In this document: positions 1 to 9,344 of the stretch, piece after piece
Position numbering within the stretch: position 1 is the stretch's first letter
How the letters are laid out: every line of letters starts with the position of its first letter
Assembly: GCA_934394585.1 (NCBI GenBank)
Contig: CAKRQU010000007.1
Location: 10,807 to 74,806 of the forward strand
Source: an uncultured Eubacteriales bacterium
Lineage (GTDB): Bacteria > Bacillota > Clostridia > Oscillospirales > CAG-272
Length of the DNA: 64,000 nt
Direction of reading: 5' to 3'
Made by a program: the position numbers and the translations under genes
The notes under the pieces: model-generated
What the model was told of the DNA's origin: nothing
The model's database searches: none
Seen by the model: only the letters and a program-made list of their open reading frames with translations

Positions 1-747
1 GGGTGTACTTTTCTGTGAAGAAAAGTACCAAAAGAAATGTTCCTCTTTGCCAAGAGGGGGCGGGCGACTGCGGTCGCCCGAGGTACGATCGCGCTTTTTA
101 CTGACAAAAAGCGCGGCAAAAGTCATCAAAGGAAGGCTCCTCGCCCTCCTTTGCAAACTACCTCGCACCCCGTCGAGTTAGCCGCGGAAAGCAATGCGCG
201 GCAAGTATGTGCTATATATAGCAAATCTAAAAATCTCATGTCTATCTCTTATCACATCATCAGCCATACCGCGCGTGCGAACAAAGTATGCCGCAAAAAG
301 CGAGCAGATTCGACGGGGTGGGTGGCTTCCGCCATGGCTTTTGATACGTTTCCCACTATAGTCAAAACTCCACCCATTGCGAGCATGACTTGATGGACAT
401 CAAGTTGGGGCGGCTAAAGCCAAAATCTGCACAGACAAAAGTCCGTGTTAAGCGTGGATTTGAACTGCACTTCCGGTTTAGTCTATGGTTGGACTGTCGG
501 GGCAGTATGTTCGCACGAGTCGCCGCGAGGCGACAAAGAAAGAGTTTAAAAGAGGAATTGACACATACGCGCAGCGTGTGTGTCGGCGTCGCCGAGACAG
601 GAGTTAATTCTTTTCTCTTTTTGACTTTTGGTACTTTTCGTCAGTGAAAAGTACACCTTCGTCCCCTCGCGGGGGACAAAGTAACTTTTGTTTCTTTGCC
701 CCAAAAAACGAACACGGGCGGCAAGTGCCGCCCGCTTCCTTTTCTTT
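1..747 (+). repeat. Interspersed ~0.7 kb repeat, copy A
   Basis: Gene-free stretch that recurs near 6181-6970 and, inverted, near 52735-53470. Bases 2-34 are an imperfect inverted match (about 29 of 33) to 625-657, so the element has terminal inverted repeats. Nested inner inverted repeats are visible: 276-292 with 504-521, and 350-366 with 476-493. About 70 bp from position 118 is nearly identical in all three copies. The right end (717-747) is a GC-rich hairpin that can also terminate the minus-strand ABC gene ending at 748. There is no transposase and no convincing ORF. It may be a MITE-like element or a structured RNA. The left edge is cut by the window. Confidence 0.8.
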
Positions 748-3700
748 TTATTCTGTTCTCAATGCCACTACAGGGTCCTTTTTCGCGGCACTGCGCGACG
801 GGATTATTCCCGATATGAGCGTGAGAAGCATGCTGATGCATACAAGTATCACCGCTACCTCGGGTGCAAGGAAGGCATTCAGATTGCCTATCCCCGTGAG
901 CGAATGGAGAATGAGATTTATCGGTATGCAGAGCAGATATGTGATAAGCACGCCGAACATACCCGAAGTGAAACCGATTATCACCGTTTCGGCATTGAAC
1001 ATGCCGGAAACATTCTTTTTCGATGCGCCTATAGCGCGCAGGATACCGATTTCCTTTGTCCTTTCCTGTACGGAAATGAGCGTGATAACACCTATCATTA
1101 TTGATGAAACCACGAGCGAAACAGCGACAAAAGCTATCAGCACATAAGTTATGGCATTTATAATCGTTGTGACGGAAGACATCATCAGTCCGACATAATC
1201 GGTATATGTTATTTTGCCCGATTCGTCCTTTCCCGCATTGTAGGAATCTATGATGCTTTCAAGCGTTTCTTTATCCGCAAAGGAAGCGGCATAGAGATTT
1301 ACCGTGGCGGGTTCTTCTTTCTCGGCATAACCGAGCATGAGCATTACATCGTCATAGCTCATATCGGAAAATTCCGTTACTTCGGAATAATACTCCGCGC
1401 ATACCGCATCGGAATATCCCGCACATTCCGCATCGAGAGCCGCGGCGAGCTGTTCCGCGGGAACAGCGGAAAGACTTGCCTTTACCTGCTGTGCGTATTG
1501 CTCCTTTACCCGCTCCGATATTATCTCGCGAAAGAGCGCTTCCAACTTTTCGCTGCCCATTTCATTTATATATTCGCGGATTTCGTCTTCACCCATGCCT
1601 GTTTCCGCGCTCATGGCGGAAACAAGACTTTCCGTCATCTGCTCTATGGTCATGGCTGACATGGCTTTTTCCGTGGCGTCATTTACAAATTCCGCTGTCG
1701 GAATTGATTTTATTTTTATATAAGCCTCCGCTTTTTCGCTTGCGGAAAGGGAAGCGATATAATTTCTGAATTTCTCGGCTTTCTGCGCTTCGGAAAGCGA
1801 AGATGCGCTTTCCGCAAAGGGAAGCCCCGTGAATATATCCGTATTCGGCGAGGCTTTCTGAGCCTTTACCGCATCGGATTCCGCCGTTTTTTCTATGATA
1901 TATTCGGTGAGCGCGTGCGTATAGCCTATAGAGCCGGTTATCATCGGCGAAAGCGCATCTTCCTTCGGGCGGATAATGCCTACTACTTTCAGATCCGTTC
2001 CGTTATCGTAGAGATAACGCATGCCCGCATCCGTGGTACTGATATCATTGTAAAGTCCGCTCGTGCCGCTTTTTGCGTATTTCTGAGCGTCGGTCACCAT
2101 GCGGAAAGTCATGCCGCAAAGCTCTTCGTAAGACCATTTGTATGTTTCTACGGGAAGCTCGGTCTTATTTACGGCGGCTTCCATGATTTTATTTATTTCC
2201 TCTTCGGATTTCAGCCCGAGAGCATAAAGCGTGATATCATCGATTTCGTTGTTTTTGTCCGCCACGAGGACTATCTGATCATAGCTTGCAGGCCATGAGC
2301 CGTATACCAGATCATATTGCTTTTCGAGTAGCGGATTTATCATTTTGCCGTTGCTTCCGGAGAGCAATTCCTGCCACGTGCCGAAGGACGACGCGGGCGT
2401 GAGGGACGAGAATATTCCCGCATCGGACGACGCGGATGTGCCTGCGTTCATCATTGCACTGCCGAAATATTTGGCGAGCAGTTTTCTTGTCAGTTCTTCG
2501 GAATCGGAACGGATTATTTTGCCGTCCACATTTTCGGTATAGACATTCAGAGAGAAATTGTATGTGTACTGCACGCCGGAAAGCGCGGCGTAAAGCTCGC
2601 TTTCGGGATCCGCCATCTCTTTTTCTATAAACGAGCGGAAATCGCGCAGATTGTTGTCGCGCTGACCGATATTGCTCATGGCATTTACAAATTCATACAT
2701 GGACGGTTTCTGATAAATGCCGTCTTTTTCATGCAAAACGGATGAGGCGGCAGGCGACATGAAAGTTTTCATCAGATCGCCGAAATCGGTATGCTTTGCC
2801 TCTATCGTGAGGGGATAGGAGGAAAGCGTTTCCTCCTGCACAGCATTTATATAGCTTGTCATGCCTTGTGATACGGCGCATACGAGCGCTATTCCTATTA
2901 TGCCGATGCTGCCCGCAAATGATGTGAGCACGGTTCTGCCTTTTTTGGTGAACAGATTTTTGAGCGAAAGCATGAAAGCCGTGGAAAAAGACATGGACGG
3001 CTTTTTCTTTTGCTTTTTGCCCTTTGCGCTCTGAATATCCGCGCTGTCCTTTTCGTGCTCGGCAACGGTTTCCGCCTCGGAAAGCGGTTTTGTATCTCCG
3101 ATGATTTCGCCGTCGAGCATGCGGATTATGCGCGAGGAATATTTTTCGGCAAGCTCGGGATTGTGAGTTACCATTATTATAAGGCGGCTCTCGGAAATTT
3201 TTTTCAGGATTTCCATCACCTGTATGCTCGTTTCCGTATCGAGCGCGCCCGTAGGCTCGTCGGCGAGGATTATTTCGGGATCGTTTACTAGGGCGCGCGC
3301 TATGGCTACGCGCTGCATCTGACCGCCCGACATTTCCGCGGGCTTTTTGTGAAGCTGATTTCCCAGTCCCACTTCCTCGAGCGCTTTTATCGCGCGGGAT
3401 TTGCGCTCCGCTTTCGGTATTCCGGAAAGAGCGAGCGAAAGCTCCACGTTTTGCAGTACGCTCTGATGCGGGATCAGATTATAGCTCTGAAAAACGAAGC
3501 CTATGGAATGATTGCGATAGGCGTCCCAGTCGCGATCGCGGAAATCCTTTGTTGATCTGCCGTTTATTGTGAGATCGCCCGAGGTATAATGATCGAGCCC
3601 GCCTATGATATTCAGCAGGGTGGTTTTTCCGCATCCTGACGGACCGAGAACCGAAACAAATTCGCTTTTGCGGAAAGCGAGATTTATACCGCGCAGCGCT

Positions 3701-3756
3701 TTTACCGTCATATCTCCCGCACAGTAATTTTTTTTGATATTTTTGAGTTCGAGCAT
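748..3756 (-). CDS. Fused ABC transporter, ATPase plus FtsX/MacB-like permease
   Basis: 1002-residue MacB-like protein. An N-terminal ATPase domain (about residues 1-225) has Walker A GPSGCGKTT, signature MSGGQMQR and Walker [12 protein letters not shown]. It is followed by a Lys-rich linker, a first membrane segment near 275-300, a large external domain of about 550 residues, and three C-terminal membrane segments with the FtsX-type motif ERTKEIGILRAIGASKK. The NBD-first fusion is the MacB arrangement. In Firmicutes such proteins export peptides or act mechanically on the envelope, and the substrate here is unknown. The start is the ATG preceded by GGAGAGG. A minus-strand promoter lies at 3791-3818. 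It appears monocistronic and ends against repeat A. Confidence 0.9.
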   Translation of the reverse strand: MLELKNIKKNYCAGDMTVKALRGINLAFRKSEFVSVLGPSGCGKTTLLNIIGGLDHYTSGDLTINGRSTKDFRDRDWDAYRNHSIGFVFQSYNLIPHQSVLQNVELSLALSGIPKAERKSRAIKALEEVGLGNQLHKKPAEMSGGQMQRVAIARALVNDPEIILADEPTGALDTETSIQVMEILKKISESRLIIMVTHNPELAEKYSSRIIRMLDGEIIGDTKPLSEAETVAEHEKDSADIQSAKGKKQKKKPSMSFSTAFMLSLKNLFTKKGRTVLTSFAGSIGIIGIALVCAVSQGMTSYINAVQEETLSSYPLTIEAKHTDFGDLMKTFMSPAASSVLHEKDGIYQKPSMYEFVNAMSNIGQRDNNLRDFRSFIEKEMADPESELYAALSGVQYTYNFSLNVYTENVDGKIIRSDSEELTRKLLAKYFGSAMMNAGTSASSDAGIFSSLTPASSFGTWQELLSGSNGKMINPLLEKQYDLVYGSWPASYDQIVLVADKNNEIDDITLYALGLKSEEEINKIMEAAVNKTELPVETYKWSYEELCGMTFRMVTDAQKYAKSGTSGLYNDISTTDAGMRYLYDNGTDLKVVGIIRPKEDALSPMITGSIGYTHALTEYIIEKTAESDAVKAQKASPNTDIFTGLPFAESASSLSEAQKAEKFRNYIASLSASEKAEAYIKIKSIPTAEFVNDATEKAMSAMTIEQMTESLVSAMSAETGMGEDEIREYINEMGSEKLEALFREIISERVKEQYAQQVKASLSAVPAEQLAAALDAECAGYSDAVCAEYYSEVTEFSDMSYDDVMLMLGYAEKEEPATVNLYAASFADKETLESIIDSYNAGKDESGKITYTDYVGLMMSSVTTIINAITYVLIAFVAVSLVVSSIMIGVITLISVQERTKEIGILRAIGASKKNVSGMFNAETVIIGFTSGMFGVLITYLLCIPINLILHSLTGIGNLNAFLAPEVAVILVCISMLLTLISGIIPSRSAAKKDPVVALRTE

Positions 3757-3790
3757 TTTCTACCTCTCCATATTTATTTAAACAAAAATT

Positions 3791-3818
3791 ATTATACATT
3801 ATAAAAGGAATAATTCAA
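3791..3818 (-). promoter_or_regulatory. Promoter of the fused ABC transporter
   Basis: On the minus strand TTGAAT (3813-3818) is followed by a 16-nt spacer and TATAAT (3791-3796), about 35 nt upstream of the start codon. Confidence 0.6.
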
Positions 3819-3904
3819 TGAACACAATTTTAATTTTTTGTATACAAACGTCGCGTGGCATAAGTATGCGTGCTTTTTGCATATAATTTCACGAGGTGAT
3901 TATA

Positions 3905-4195
3905 ATGGAAAGATTCAGCGTAAACGATATGCGTGACAAAGAGGTGATAAACGTATGCGACGGGAAACGGCTCGGATACATTTACGATGTGGAAATAAAT
4001 GTGGTATCCGGCTGTGTGGTGGCGATAGTCGTGCTTTTCGATTGCCGTGTTTTCGGTTTCGGAAAATGCGAGGAGCTTGTCATCCCGTGGGACAGAATAT
4101 CGTGTTTCGGCGCGGATGCCGTGCTCGTGAATGTGGGAACAGATATTTACGACAGGCTGAAATGCTGTGACAAAGGCGGCAAAAAGGGAAAATAA
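3905..4195 (+). CDS. YlmC/YmxH family PRC-barrel protein
   Basis: A 96-residue protein starting MERFSVNDMRDKEVINV, with a PRC-barrel-like fold: DGKRLGYIYDVEIN, then a beta-rich segment ending IPWDRISCFGADAVLV. This matches the YlmC/YmxH family, small proteins often tied to sporulation in Firmicutes, with no known biochemical activity. An in-frame GTG at 3896 lies inside the ribosome binding site GAGGTG, so the ATG at 3905 is preferred. It is rich in Cys (DCRVFG, GKCEE, KCCDKGG). A possible -10 (TATAAT, 3882-3887) sits unusually close upstream, and I could not assign a sigma factor. Confidence 0.75.
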   Translation: MERFSVNDMRDKEVINVCDGKRLGYIYDVEINVVSGCVVAIVVLFDCRVFGFGKCEELVIPWDRISCFGADAVLVNVGTDIYDRLKCCDKGGKKGK

Positions 4196-4247
4196 AATGA
4201 AATTCCGATTTGAATTGTAAACTTTTTGTGAACAAAACGCTTTTTTC

Positions 4248-4276
4248 TTGCAATAATATATACTGTATGATAAAAT
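4248..4276 (+). promoter_or_regulatory. rpsB-tsf promoter
   Basis: TTGCAA (4248-4253), 17-nt spacer, TAAAAT (4271-4276). It lies about 145 nt upstream of rpsB and leaves a long leader. Confidence 0.7.
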
Positions 4277-4418
4277 AAATCGGATTTGCGGAAAACGCCG
4301 CAAATACTAATATTTTATAAAATTCTCACATCCGGCAGGCGGCGTGCTTCGGTTCCGGTTTATTTACGGTTGGCGCGCGTGGGCACGGGTGGCGGAAGAA
4401 ACCAAAAAGGAGTAAAAA
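4277..4418 (+). other. rpsB 5' leader, possibly structured
   Basis: About 130 nt of untranslated leader. It contains a perfect 7-bp hairpin (TTTGCGG 4285-4291 with CCGCAAA 4298-4304), then a GC-rich stretch (4330-4400) and the ribosome binding site AAAGGAG. Ribosomal protein leaders are often autoregulated. I see no match to a named leader family, so regulation is only inferred. Confidence 0.35.
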
Positions 4419-5159
4419 ATGGCAGTTATCACACTCAAACAGTTGCTTGAAGCGGGCGTTCATTTCGGACACCCCAAGAGAAGATGGAACCCGAAAATGG
4501 CGGAATACATCTTCACGCAGAGAAACGACACCTACATTCTCGACCTTTCCAAGACAATAGTAAAGGTTGAGGAAGCTTATGCTTTCGTTCGCGAGCTCGC
4601 ATCCGAGGGCGGCACGGTGCTTTTCGTAGGCACAAAGAAGCAGGCTGCTGAAGCTATCAAAGAAGAAGCAGAGCGCTGCGGTATGTACTATGTAAACGTT
4701 CGTTGGCTCGGCGGTATGCTCACAAACTACAATACAATCAAAAAGAGCATAGCTCGTCTTGAAAGTCTCGAAAAGATGCAGGAAGACGGCACATTCAATC
4801 TGCTTCCCAAGAAGGAAGTGGCAAACCTCGTAAAGGAAATGACAGCCCTCGAGAAAAACCTCGGCGGTATCAAGACAATGCCCGGTCTGCCTTCCGCTAT
4901 TTTCGTAGTTGATACGAGAAAAGAGCACAATGCTATACTTGAAGCAAAGAAGCTCGGTATTCCGGTTATCGCAATAGTTGATACAAACTGCGATCCCGAT
5001 GACGCCGATTATATCATCCCCGGAAACGACGATGCTATCCGTTCCATCAGACTCATTTCCTCTGTTCTTGCCGATGCAGTAATCGAAGGCAAGCAGGGTG
5101 AAGATGCCGCTTCCAAGACAGAAGAGGCAGCAGAAGAAACCGCGGAAGCTGCCGAATAA
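4419..5159 (+). CDS. rpsB: 30S ribosomal protein S2
   Basis: A 246-residue protein with the S2 opening ([20 protein letters not shown]), the conserved [15 protein letters not shown], and [12 protein letters not shown]. It assembles late on the small subunit at the head-body junction next to S1. The C-terminal tail is Glu/Ala-rich ([12 protein letters not shown]), a common variable extension. Ribosome binding site AAAGGAG. Codon choice differs from most of the window, with ATC favoured over ATA for Ile, as expected for high expression. tsf follows after 40 nt, the standard rpsB-tsf operon. Confidence 0.98.
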   Translation: MAVITLKQLLEAGVHFGHPKRRWNPKMAEYIFTQRNDTYILDLSKTIVKVEEAYAFVRELASEGGTVLFVGTKKQAAEAIKEEAERCGMYYVNVRWLGGMLTNYNTIKKSIARLESLEKMQEDGTFNLLPKKEVANLVKEMTALEKNLGGIKTMPGLPSAIFVVDTRKEHNAILEAKKLGIPVIAIVDTNCDPDDADYIIPGNDDAIRSIRLISSVLADAVIEGKQGEDAASKTEEAAEETAEAAE

Positions 5160-5199
5160 TCGGTTTCCCGTAATTTTTAAAAAACAGGAGGACAATAAT

Positions 5200-6129
5200 A
5201 TGGCTAATATTTCCGCACAGATGGTTGGCGATCTCAAGAAAAAGACAGGCGCAGGTCTTATGGACTGCAAAAAGGCGCTCGTAGAAACAAACGGCGATGT
5301 TGACGCCGCTATAAAGCTTCTCCGTGAAAAGGGTCTTTCCGTTGCCGCTAAAAAGGCAGACAGAATCGCCGCAGAGGGCGTTGTCGATATTATGAAAGAG
5401 GGCAATGTCACAGCTATGGTAGAGGTTAACTCCGAAACCGACTTTGTTGCAAAGAACGCTACATTCGGCGAATTTGTAAAGGGCATTCTCCGCACGATAA
5501 TCGCTTTCAAGCCCGCTACCGTAGAGGAGCTTTTCACACTCAAATTCGACGGTACGGATTTCACAGTGGAAGAAGCTCTCAAGGATAAAATCTACACCAT
5601 AGGCGAGAACATCTCCATCAGACGTTTTGTAATCGTTGAAGGCATCACGAGCACATATATCCACGGCGCAGGCGTTACGGGCGTTATCATCAAATTCGAA
5701 GCTGACGACGCAGCCGTAAACAATCCCGGCTTTGCCGCATTTGCAAAGAATATAGCTCTCCAGCTCGGCGCTTATGCCACACCTTATCTCGATCCCGCAT
5801 CCGTTCCCGCAAACGTTATCGCAGAGGAAACGGCTATCATCAAGGAGCAGATAAAGAACGATCCCAAGAATGCTTCCAAGCCCGATGCAATCATCGAAAA
5901 GATGGCTGCCGGTAAGCTCGGCAAGTTCTATGAGCAGAACTGCCTCACAGAGCAGACTTACGTAAAGGACGAGTCCCTTACTGTAAACAAGTATGTTGCG
6001 GCTTGCGCAAAGGAATTCGGCGGCAGCATCAAGATTGCAGGATTTGAGCGTTTTGAGCGCGGCGAAGGCATCCAGAAGCGCGAGGACAACCTCGGCGACG
6101 AAGTTGCCAAGATGATCGGCAAGAAATAA
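5200..6129 (+). CDS. tsf: Translation elongation factor Ts
   Basis: A 309-residue guanine nucleotide exchange factor for EF-Tu. It has the N-terminal UBA-like module (MANISAQMVGDLKKKTGAGLMDCKKAL) and the TDFVAKN motif that contacts EF-Tu. The start is the ATG at 5200 behind AGGAGGACAATAAT, and an in-frame extension reaching back into rpsB is rejected. It is cotranscribed with rpsB and followed by a strong terminator. Codon usage is that of a highly expressed gene. Confidence 0.98.
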   Translation: MANISAQMVGDLKKKTGAGLMDCKKALVETNGDVDAAIKLLREKGLSVAAKKADRIAAEGVVDIMKEGNVTAMVEVNSETDFVAKNATFGEFVKGILRTIIAFKPATVEELFTLKFDGTDFTVEEALKDKIYTIGENISIRRFVIVEGITSTYIHGAGVTGVIIKFEADDAAVNNPGFAAFAKNIALQLGAYATPYLDPASVPANVIAEETAIIKEQIKNDPKNASKPDAIIEKMAAGKLGKFYEQNCLTEQTYVKDESLTVNKYVAACAKEFGGSIKIAGFERFERGEGIQKREDNLGDEVAKMIGKK

Positions 6130-6149
6130 TTTGCATTTTATGCATAATA

Positions 6150-6179
6150 GGGCGGCTTTTGCCGCCCTTATTTTTTATT
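6150..6179 (+). terminator. rpsB-tsf terminator
   Basis: GGGCGG (6150-6155) pairs with CCGCCC (6162-6167) across a CTTTTG loop, followed by a T-rich tract. Confidence 0.85.
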
Positions 6180-6180
6180 T

Positions 6181-6973
6181 TTGCGGGAGGGTGGGTACTT
6201 TGTCCCCTATGGGGAAGCGATCGCGCTTTTGAGTGACCAAAAGCGCGGCAAAAGTCATCAAAGGAAGGCTCCTCGCCCTCCTTTGCAAACTACCTCGCAC
6301 CCCGTCGAGTTAGCCGCGGGAAGTAATGCGCGGCAAGTATGTGCTACATATAGCAAAACGAAAAAGCTTTTGTCTATCTCTCCGCGTATCATCAGCCATA
6401 TCGCGCGTGCGAACAAAGTATCCCGCAAAAAGCGAGCAGATTCGACTGGGGTGGGTGGCTCCACGCCGAAAGTTTAGCTACACTTCTCACTGTAGGCTAA
6501 ACTCCGACTGCGCGAGCATGGCTTGATGGACATCGAAACGGAGCAACTATAGTTCTGATTTGAGCAGGCAAAAGTCCGTGTTAAGCGTGGGTTTGAACCG
6601 CGCTTCCGGTTTAGTCTACGATGGGACTGTCGGGGCAGTATGTTCGCACGAGTCGCCGTGAGGCGACAGAAGGAGATGAAAAGAGGAATTGACACATACG
6701 CGCAGCGTGTGTGTCGGCGTCGCCGAGACAGGAGTTGCCTTCCTCTTTTTGACTTTTGGTATACTCCGTCTCGGCGACGCCGTTCAGAGGTGGCTCCGCC
6801 ACCCTGAACCCTCCTCTTGGTCACGCAAAAGTACACCTTCGTCCCCTCGCGGGGGACAAAGTAACTTTTTGATACTTTTTTACAAAAAAGTATGCCTGCC
6901 GCCACTCCCCGCAGTGGAGATTCTTTTCCCGCTTTTCTGCGGGAAGAAAAGCACACCCTCACGCAGGGACAAA
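6181..6973 (+). repeat. Interspersed ~0.7 kb repeat, copy B
   Basis: Fills the gap between tsf and asd in the same orientation as copy A. The conserved core (6249-6345), the GTGCGAACA block near 6405, the AAAAGTCCGTGTTAAGCGTGG block near 6570 and the GCAGTATGTTCGCACGAGTC block near 6635 are all shared with A. Its right end carries extra small hairpins (6760-6830, 6890-6960) not present in A. The internal ORFs are out of step between copies, so I do not call genes. Confidence 0.8.
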
Positions 6974-7044
6974 AAATCCAGTATTCTATATAATATAAGT
7001 GCGGAAAAACATTCTGCACTTATTTTTATATTGGAGTGATTGAG

Positions 7045-8049
7045 ATGAAAAACAAAAAGATAGCCGTGATGGGCGCGACGGGAGCCGTGGGCAGAGAAAT
7101 GCTCACGATTCTGGAGGAATACGGCATACCTGCAAAAAATATAATCCCGCTTTCGAGCAGCAGAAGCGCGGGAAAGCATTTGCCATACAGCGGCGGCGAG
7201 CTTACCGTGCGCGAATGTACAGAGAAAAGCTTTGACGGCGCGGATATTGTTCTCGGCGCGACGGGTGCCGATACTGCAAGACACTTTGCGCCGTCGATAA
7301 AGGAAAGCGGCGCGGTATTTATCGATAATTCCAGTGCATTCCGCATGCGCGACGATGTGCCGCTCGTCATTCCCGAGATAAACGGAGATGATGCACTGCG
7401 GCACAATGGGATAATATCAAATCCGAACTGCTCCACGATAATAACGCTGATGGCGGTTTACCCGCTGCACAGGCTTTCACCTATCGAACGTATGGTGGTT
7501 TCCACATATCAGGCAGTGAGCGGCGCAGGTCGTGACGGCATGGAAGAGCTTATCGCGCAGAACAGGGCGGCAGCAGAGGGCAGAGAAGCCGAAAGCCGTG
7601 TCTTTGCCCACAGAATAGCGGAAAATCTGATACCGAAAATAGGCGGCATCACCGAAGAGGGATATACGAGCGAGGAAATGAAAATGCAAAACGAGGGGCG
7701 CAAAATATTGCATACGCCGACGCTTGCCGTCACCTGCACATGCGTGCGCGTCCCCGTGATGCGTTCTCATTCGATTTCGGCGGCGATATATACGAGAGAA
7801 GCGATATCCGTTTCCGCGGCGAGAAAAGCGATAGACGATTTTGGCGGCGATGTGCTTTACGATGTGCCGGAGGAAGAAATATATCCAATGCCGATAACTG
7901 CCGAGGGCAAAAACGATGTTTATGTGGGCAGAATACGCCGTGCGCTTGACAGTCCGCATGGCATAGCGCTGTGGTGCTCTGGCGACCAGATACGCAAAGG
8001 AGCGGCGGCAAATGCCGTGCAGATAGCGGAATATATCTGCAGAAAATAA
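7045..8049 (+). CDS. asd: Aspartate-semialdehyde dehydrogenase
   Basis: A 334-residue enzyme that reduces beta-aspartyl phosphate to aspartate semialdehyde with NADPH, feeding the lysine/diaminopimelate, threonine and methionine routes. It has the NADP-binding loop GATGAVGREM, the catalytic Cys in SNPNCSTI and the conserved STYQAVSGAGRDGM. A GTG at 7036 overlaps the ribosome binding site TTGGAG, so the ATG at 7045 is chosen. It stands alone between repeat B and a lipoprotein with its own promoter. Diaminopimelate made through this step enters peptidoglycan. Confidence 0.96.
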   Translation: MKNKKIAVMGATGAVGREMLTILEEYGIPAKNIIPLSSSRSAGKHLPYSGGELTVRECTEKSFDGADIVLGATGADTARHFAPSIKESGAVFIDNSSAFRMRDDVPLVIPEINGDDALRHNGIISNPNCSTIITLMAVYPLHRLSPIERMVVSTYQAVSGAGRDGMEELIAQNRAAAEGREAESRVFAHRIAENLIPKIGGITEEGYTSEEMKMQNEGRKILHTPTLAVTCTCVRVPVMRSHSISAAIYTREAISVSAARKAIDDFGGDVLYDVPEEEIYPMPITAEGKNDVYVGRIRRALDSPHGIALWCSGDQIRKGAAANAVQIAEYICRK

Positions 8050-8078
8050 AACTTTTTTGTAAACAAAGCGTGTGCGTA

Positions 8079-8107
8079 TTGACTTCGCGCCTTTTGTCAA
8101 TTATAAT
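8079..8107 (+). promoter_or_regulatory. Promoter of lipoprotein gene at 8168
   Basis: TTGACT (8079-8084), 17-nt spacer, TATAAT (8102-8107). Confidence 0.8.
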
Positions 8108-8167
8108 TATAAAAGAAATATAAAACGCGATATGCGGAGAAAATAAAAAGAAAAGGAATTTTCAGGC

Positions 8168-9031
8168 ATGAAAAAGCTTTTTTGCCTTGTTACAGCGCTT
8201 GTTTTCGTATTTGCTTTTGTGTCATGCTCGGCGGGCGTTTCCGTTCCGTACAGGACCATACAGCTGGCAAACAGATACAGTGAAATATTTTCCGAAAAAA
8301 GCGATATCGCGGCTTTTCGCGAAACTCTGGATTACGGCGACTATTCGTATTCCGTTTATTATGAAAAGGTGTATAACGGAAAACTTTTGACATACAATAT
8401 AGCCGAAACCGCGCCGGACTATGCTTTATATGCGCGCAACGGCAGAATTTTTATAGAAAAGAACGGCAAAAAATACGCGCTTTTGCAGATAAGCGGAACT
8501 TATTCCGATTTTGTAGGGAAGTATGCGGAGTATGATCATCCGCTGGATGCGGGAAGTCACTATCAGGTGCGCTCGGAGAAGAGAGCGGAGGGCGGCTATG
8601 ATGTGATATACAAGGCGCAGATTACGCCGCAGACGGAAGGAGAGCTTGCCGACTATAAAGTTAAGCTGGGAGAATATATTTTCTCCCGCCATATAATAGA
8701 CGGAAACAACATTTGCGAAAGCGTGGAATATTCCACGGGAAAAAGCGAGGGCGAGCGTTTTCTTCTGAAGCGCACTTTTGAATATTATACCGAGCCGCAG
8801 AATATTTTCGGCGATGTGCCCGAGAGCGATGTCAAAGTAAAAATAATATATTCAGGCACGAGAAGCGCGGAATTTTCCGTGCCGGCGGGTTATTTTATCG
8901 GATTTGACATGCCCGATGTAAGCTATGATTTTTTCCGCGATGCCGACTTTACGGAAGCTTTTGACGCAGAAGATGTTCCGATTACAGAAAATATCACCTT
9001 GTATGCGAGAGCGCGCGGAAAAAACGGATAA
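8168..9031 (+). CDS. Lipoprotein of unknown function with C-terminal InlB-B-like segment
   Basis: A 287-residue protein with a Lys-rich signal peptide and lipobox Cys near residue 20 (FVSCSAG), so it is anchored on the outside of the membrane. The body is beta-rich with many Tyr and acidic residues, and I do not recognise the family. The last 50 residues (AEFSVPAGYFIGF to ENITLYARA) resemble one InlB B-repeat (Flg_new-type) unit: hydrophobic-GF-FF-D-D-F, acidic, ITENITLYA. That fold usually occurs as a surface-display or spacer module. It has its own promoter at 8079-8107 and is followed by a tRNA operon. Confidence 0.75.
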   Translation: MKKLFCLVTALVFVFAFVSCSAGVSVPYRTIQLANRYSEIFSEKSDIAAFRETLDYGDYSYSVYYEKVYNGKLLTYNIAETAPDYALYARNGRIFIEKNGKKYALLQISGTYSDFVGKYAEYDHPLDAGSHYQVRSEKRAEGGYDVIYKAQITPQTEGELADYKVKLGEYIFSRHIIDGNNICESVEYSTGKSEGERFLLKRTFEYYTEPQNIFGDVPESDVKVKIIYSGTRSAEFSVPAGYFIGFDMPDVSYDFFRDADFTEAFDAEDVPITENITLYARARGKNG

Positions 9032-9068
9032 AAAAGCGAAAAAAAGATAAAAAAATCTCAAAAATGTA

Positions 9069-9097
9069 TTGACAAGCAGGATTACTTGTGATATAAT
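9069..9097 (+). promoter_or_regulatory. tRNA-Thr/tRNA-Tyr promoter
   Basis: TTGACA (9069-9074), 17-nt spacer, TATAAT (9092-9097), about 38 nt before the first tRNA. Confidence 0.88.
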
Positions 9098-9134
9098 ATC
9101 AACCGTCGCCGAGAGAAATACGACGACGGAAAAT

Positions 9135-9209
9135 GCTGGTGTGGCTCAATGGCAGAGCAGCTGATTTGTAATCAGCAGGTTGATGGTTCGACTCCGTTCA
9201 CCAGCTCCA
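9135..9209 (+). tRNA. tRNA-Thr (TGT)
   Basis: 72-nt cloverleaf plus encoded CCA (9207-9209). The acceptor GCTGGTG pairs with CACCAGC. The anticodon stem GCTGA/TCAGC holds the loop TTTGTAA, giving anticodon TGT. The T loop is TTCGACT. It is cotranscribed with tRNA-Tyr 3 nt downstream. Confidence 0.96.
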
Positions 9210-9212
9210 TAC

Positions 9213-9297
9213 GGGAGCGTTCCCGAGCGGCCAAAGGGGGCAGACTGTAAATCTGTTGTCACTGACTTCGGTGGTCCGAATCCACCCGCTCCCACCA
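9213..9297 (+). tRNA. tRNA-Tyr (GTA)
   Basis: 85 nt including encoded CCA. The acceptor GGGAGCG pairs with CGCTCCC. The anticodon loop CTGTAAA gives GTA, and the long variable arm is typical of bacterial tRNA-Tyr (class II). Confidence 0.96.
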
Positions 9298-9299
9298 AA

Positions 9300-9334
9300 A
9301 ATGCGAAAGCTTGTGCTTTCGCATTTTTCTTTTG
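9300..9334 (+). terminator. tRNA operon terminator
   Basis: ATGCGAAAGC (9301-9310) pairs with GCTTTCGCAT (9315-9324), followed by TTTTCTTTT. Confidence 0.88.
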
Positions 9335-9344
9335 CCCTAATGGG

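Noticed and set aside
37..647. ORFs inside repeat A, with equivalents inside copies B and D
   Set aside because: The frames are not kept in step between copies, the ORFs lack ribosome binding sites, and the translations are shadows of palindromic DNA.
1..747. Insertion sequence
   Set aside because: Inverted-repeat ends exist, but no transposase or its remnant is found in any of the copies, so only a non-autonomous element can be proposed.
3858..3887. Forespore sigma-G/F promoter for the YlmC-like gene
   Set aside because: GCATA and CATATAAT are present at roughly suitable spacing, but the -10 does not fit the consensus well enough.
4326..5582. 418-codon ORF antisense to rpsB and tsf
   Set aside because: Lies fully opposite two certain genes; the long frame follows from their codon bias, and no ribosome binding site or known domain is seen.
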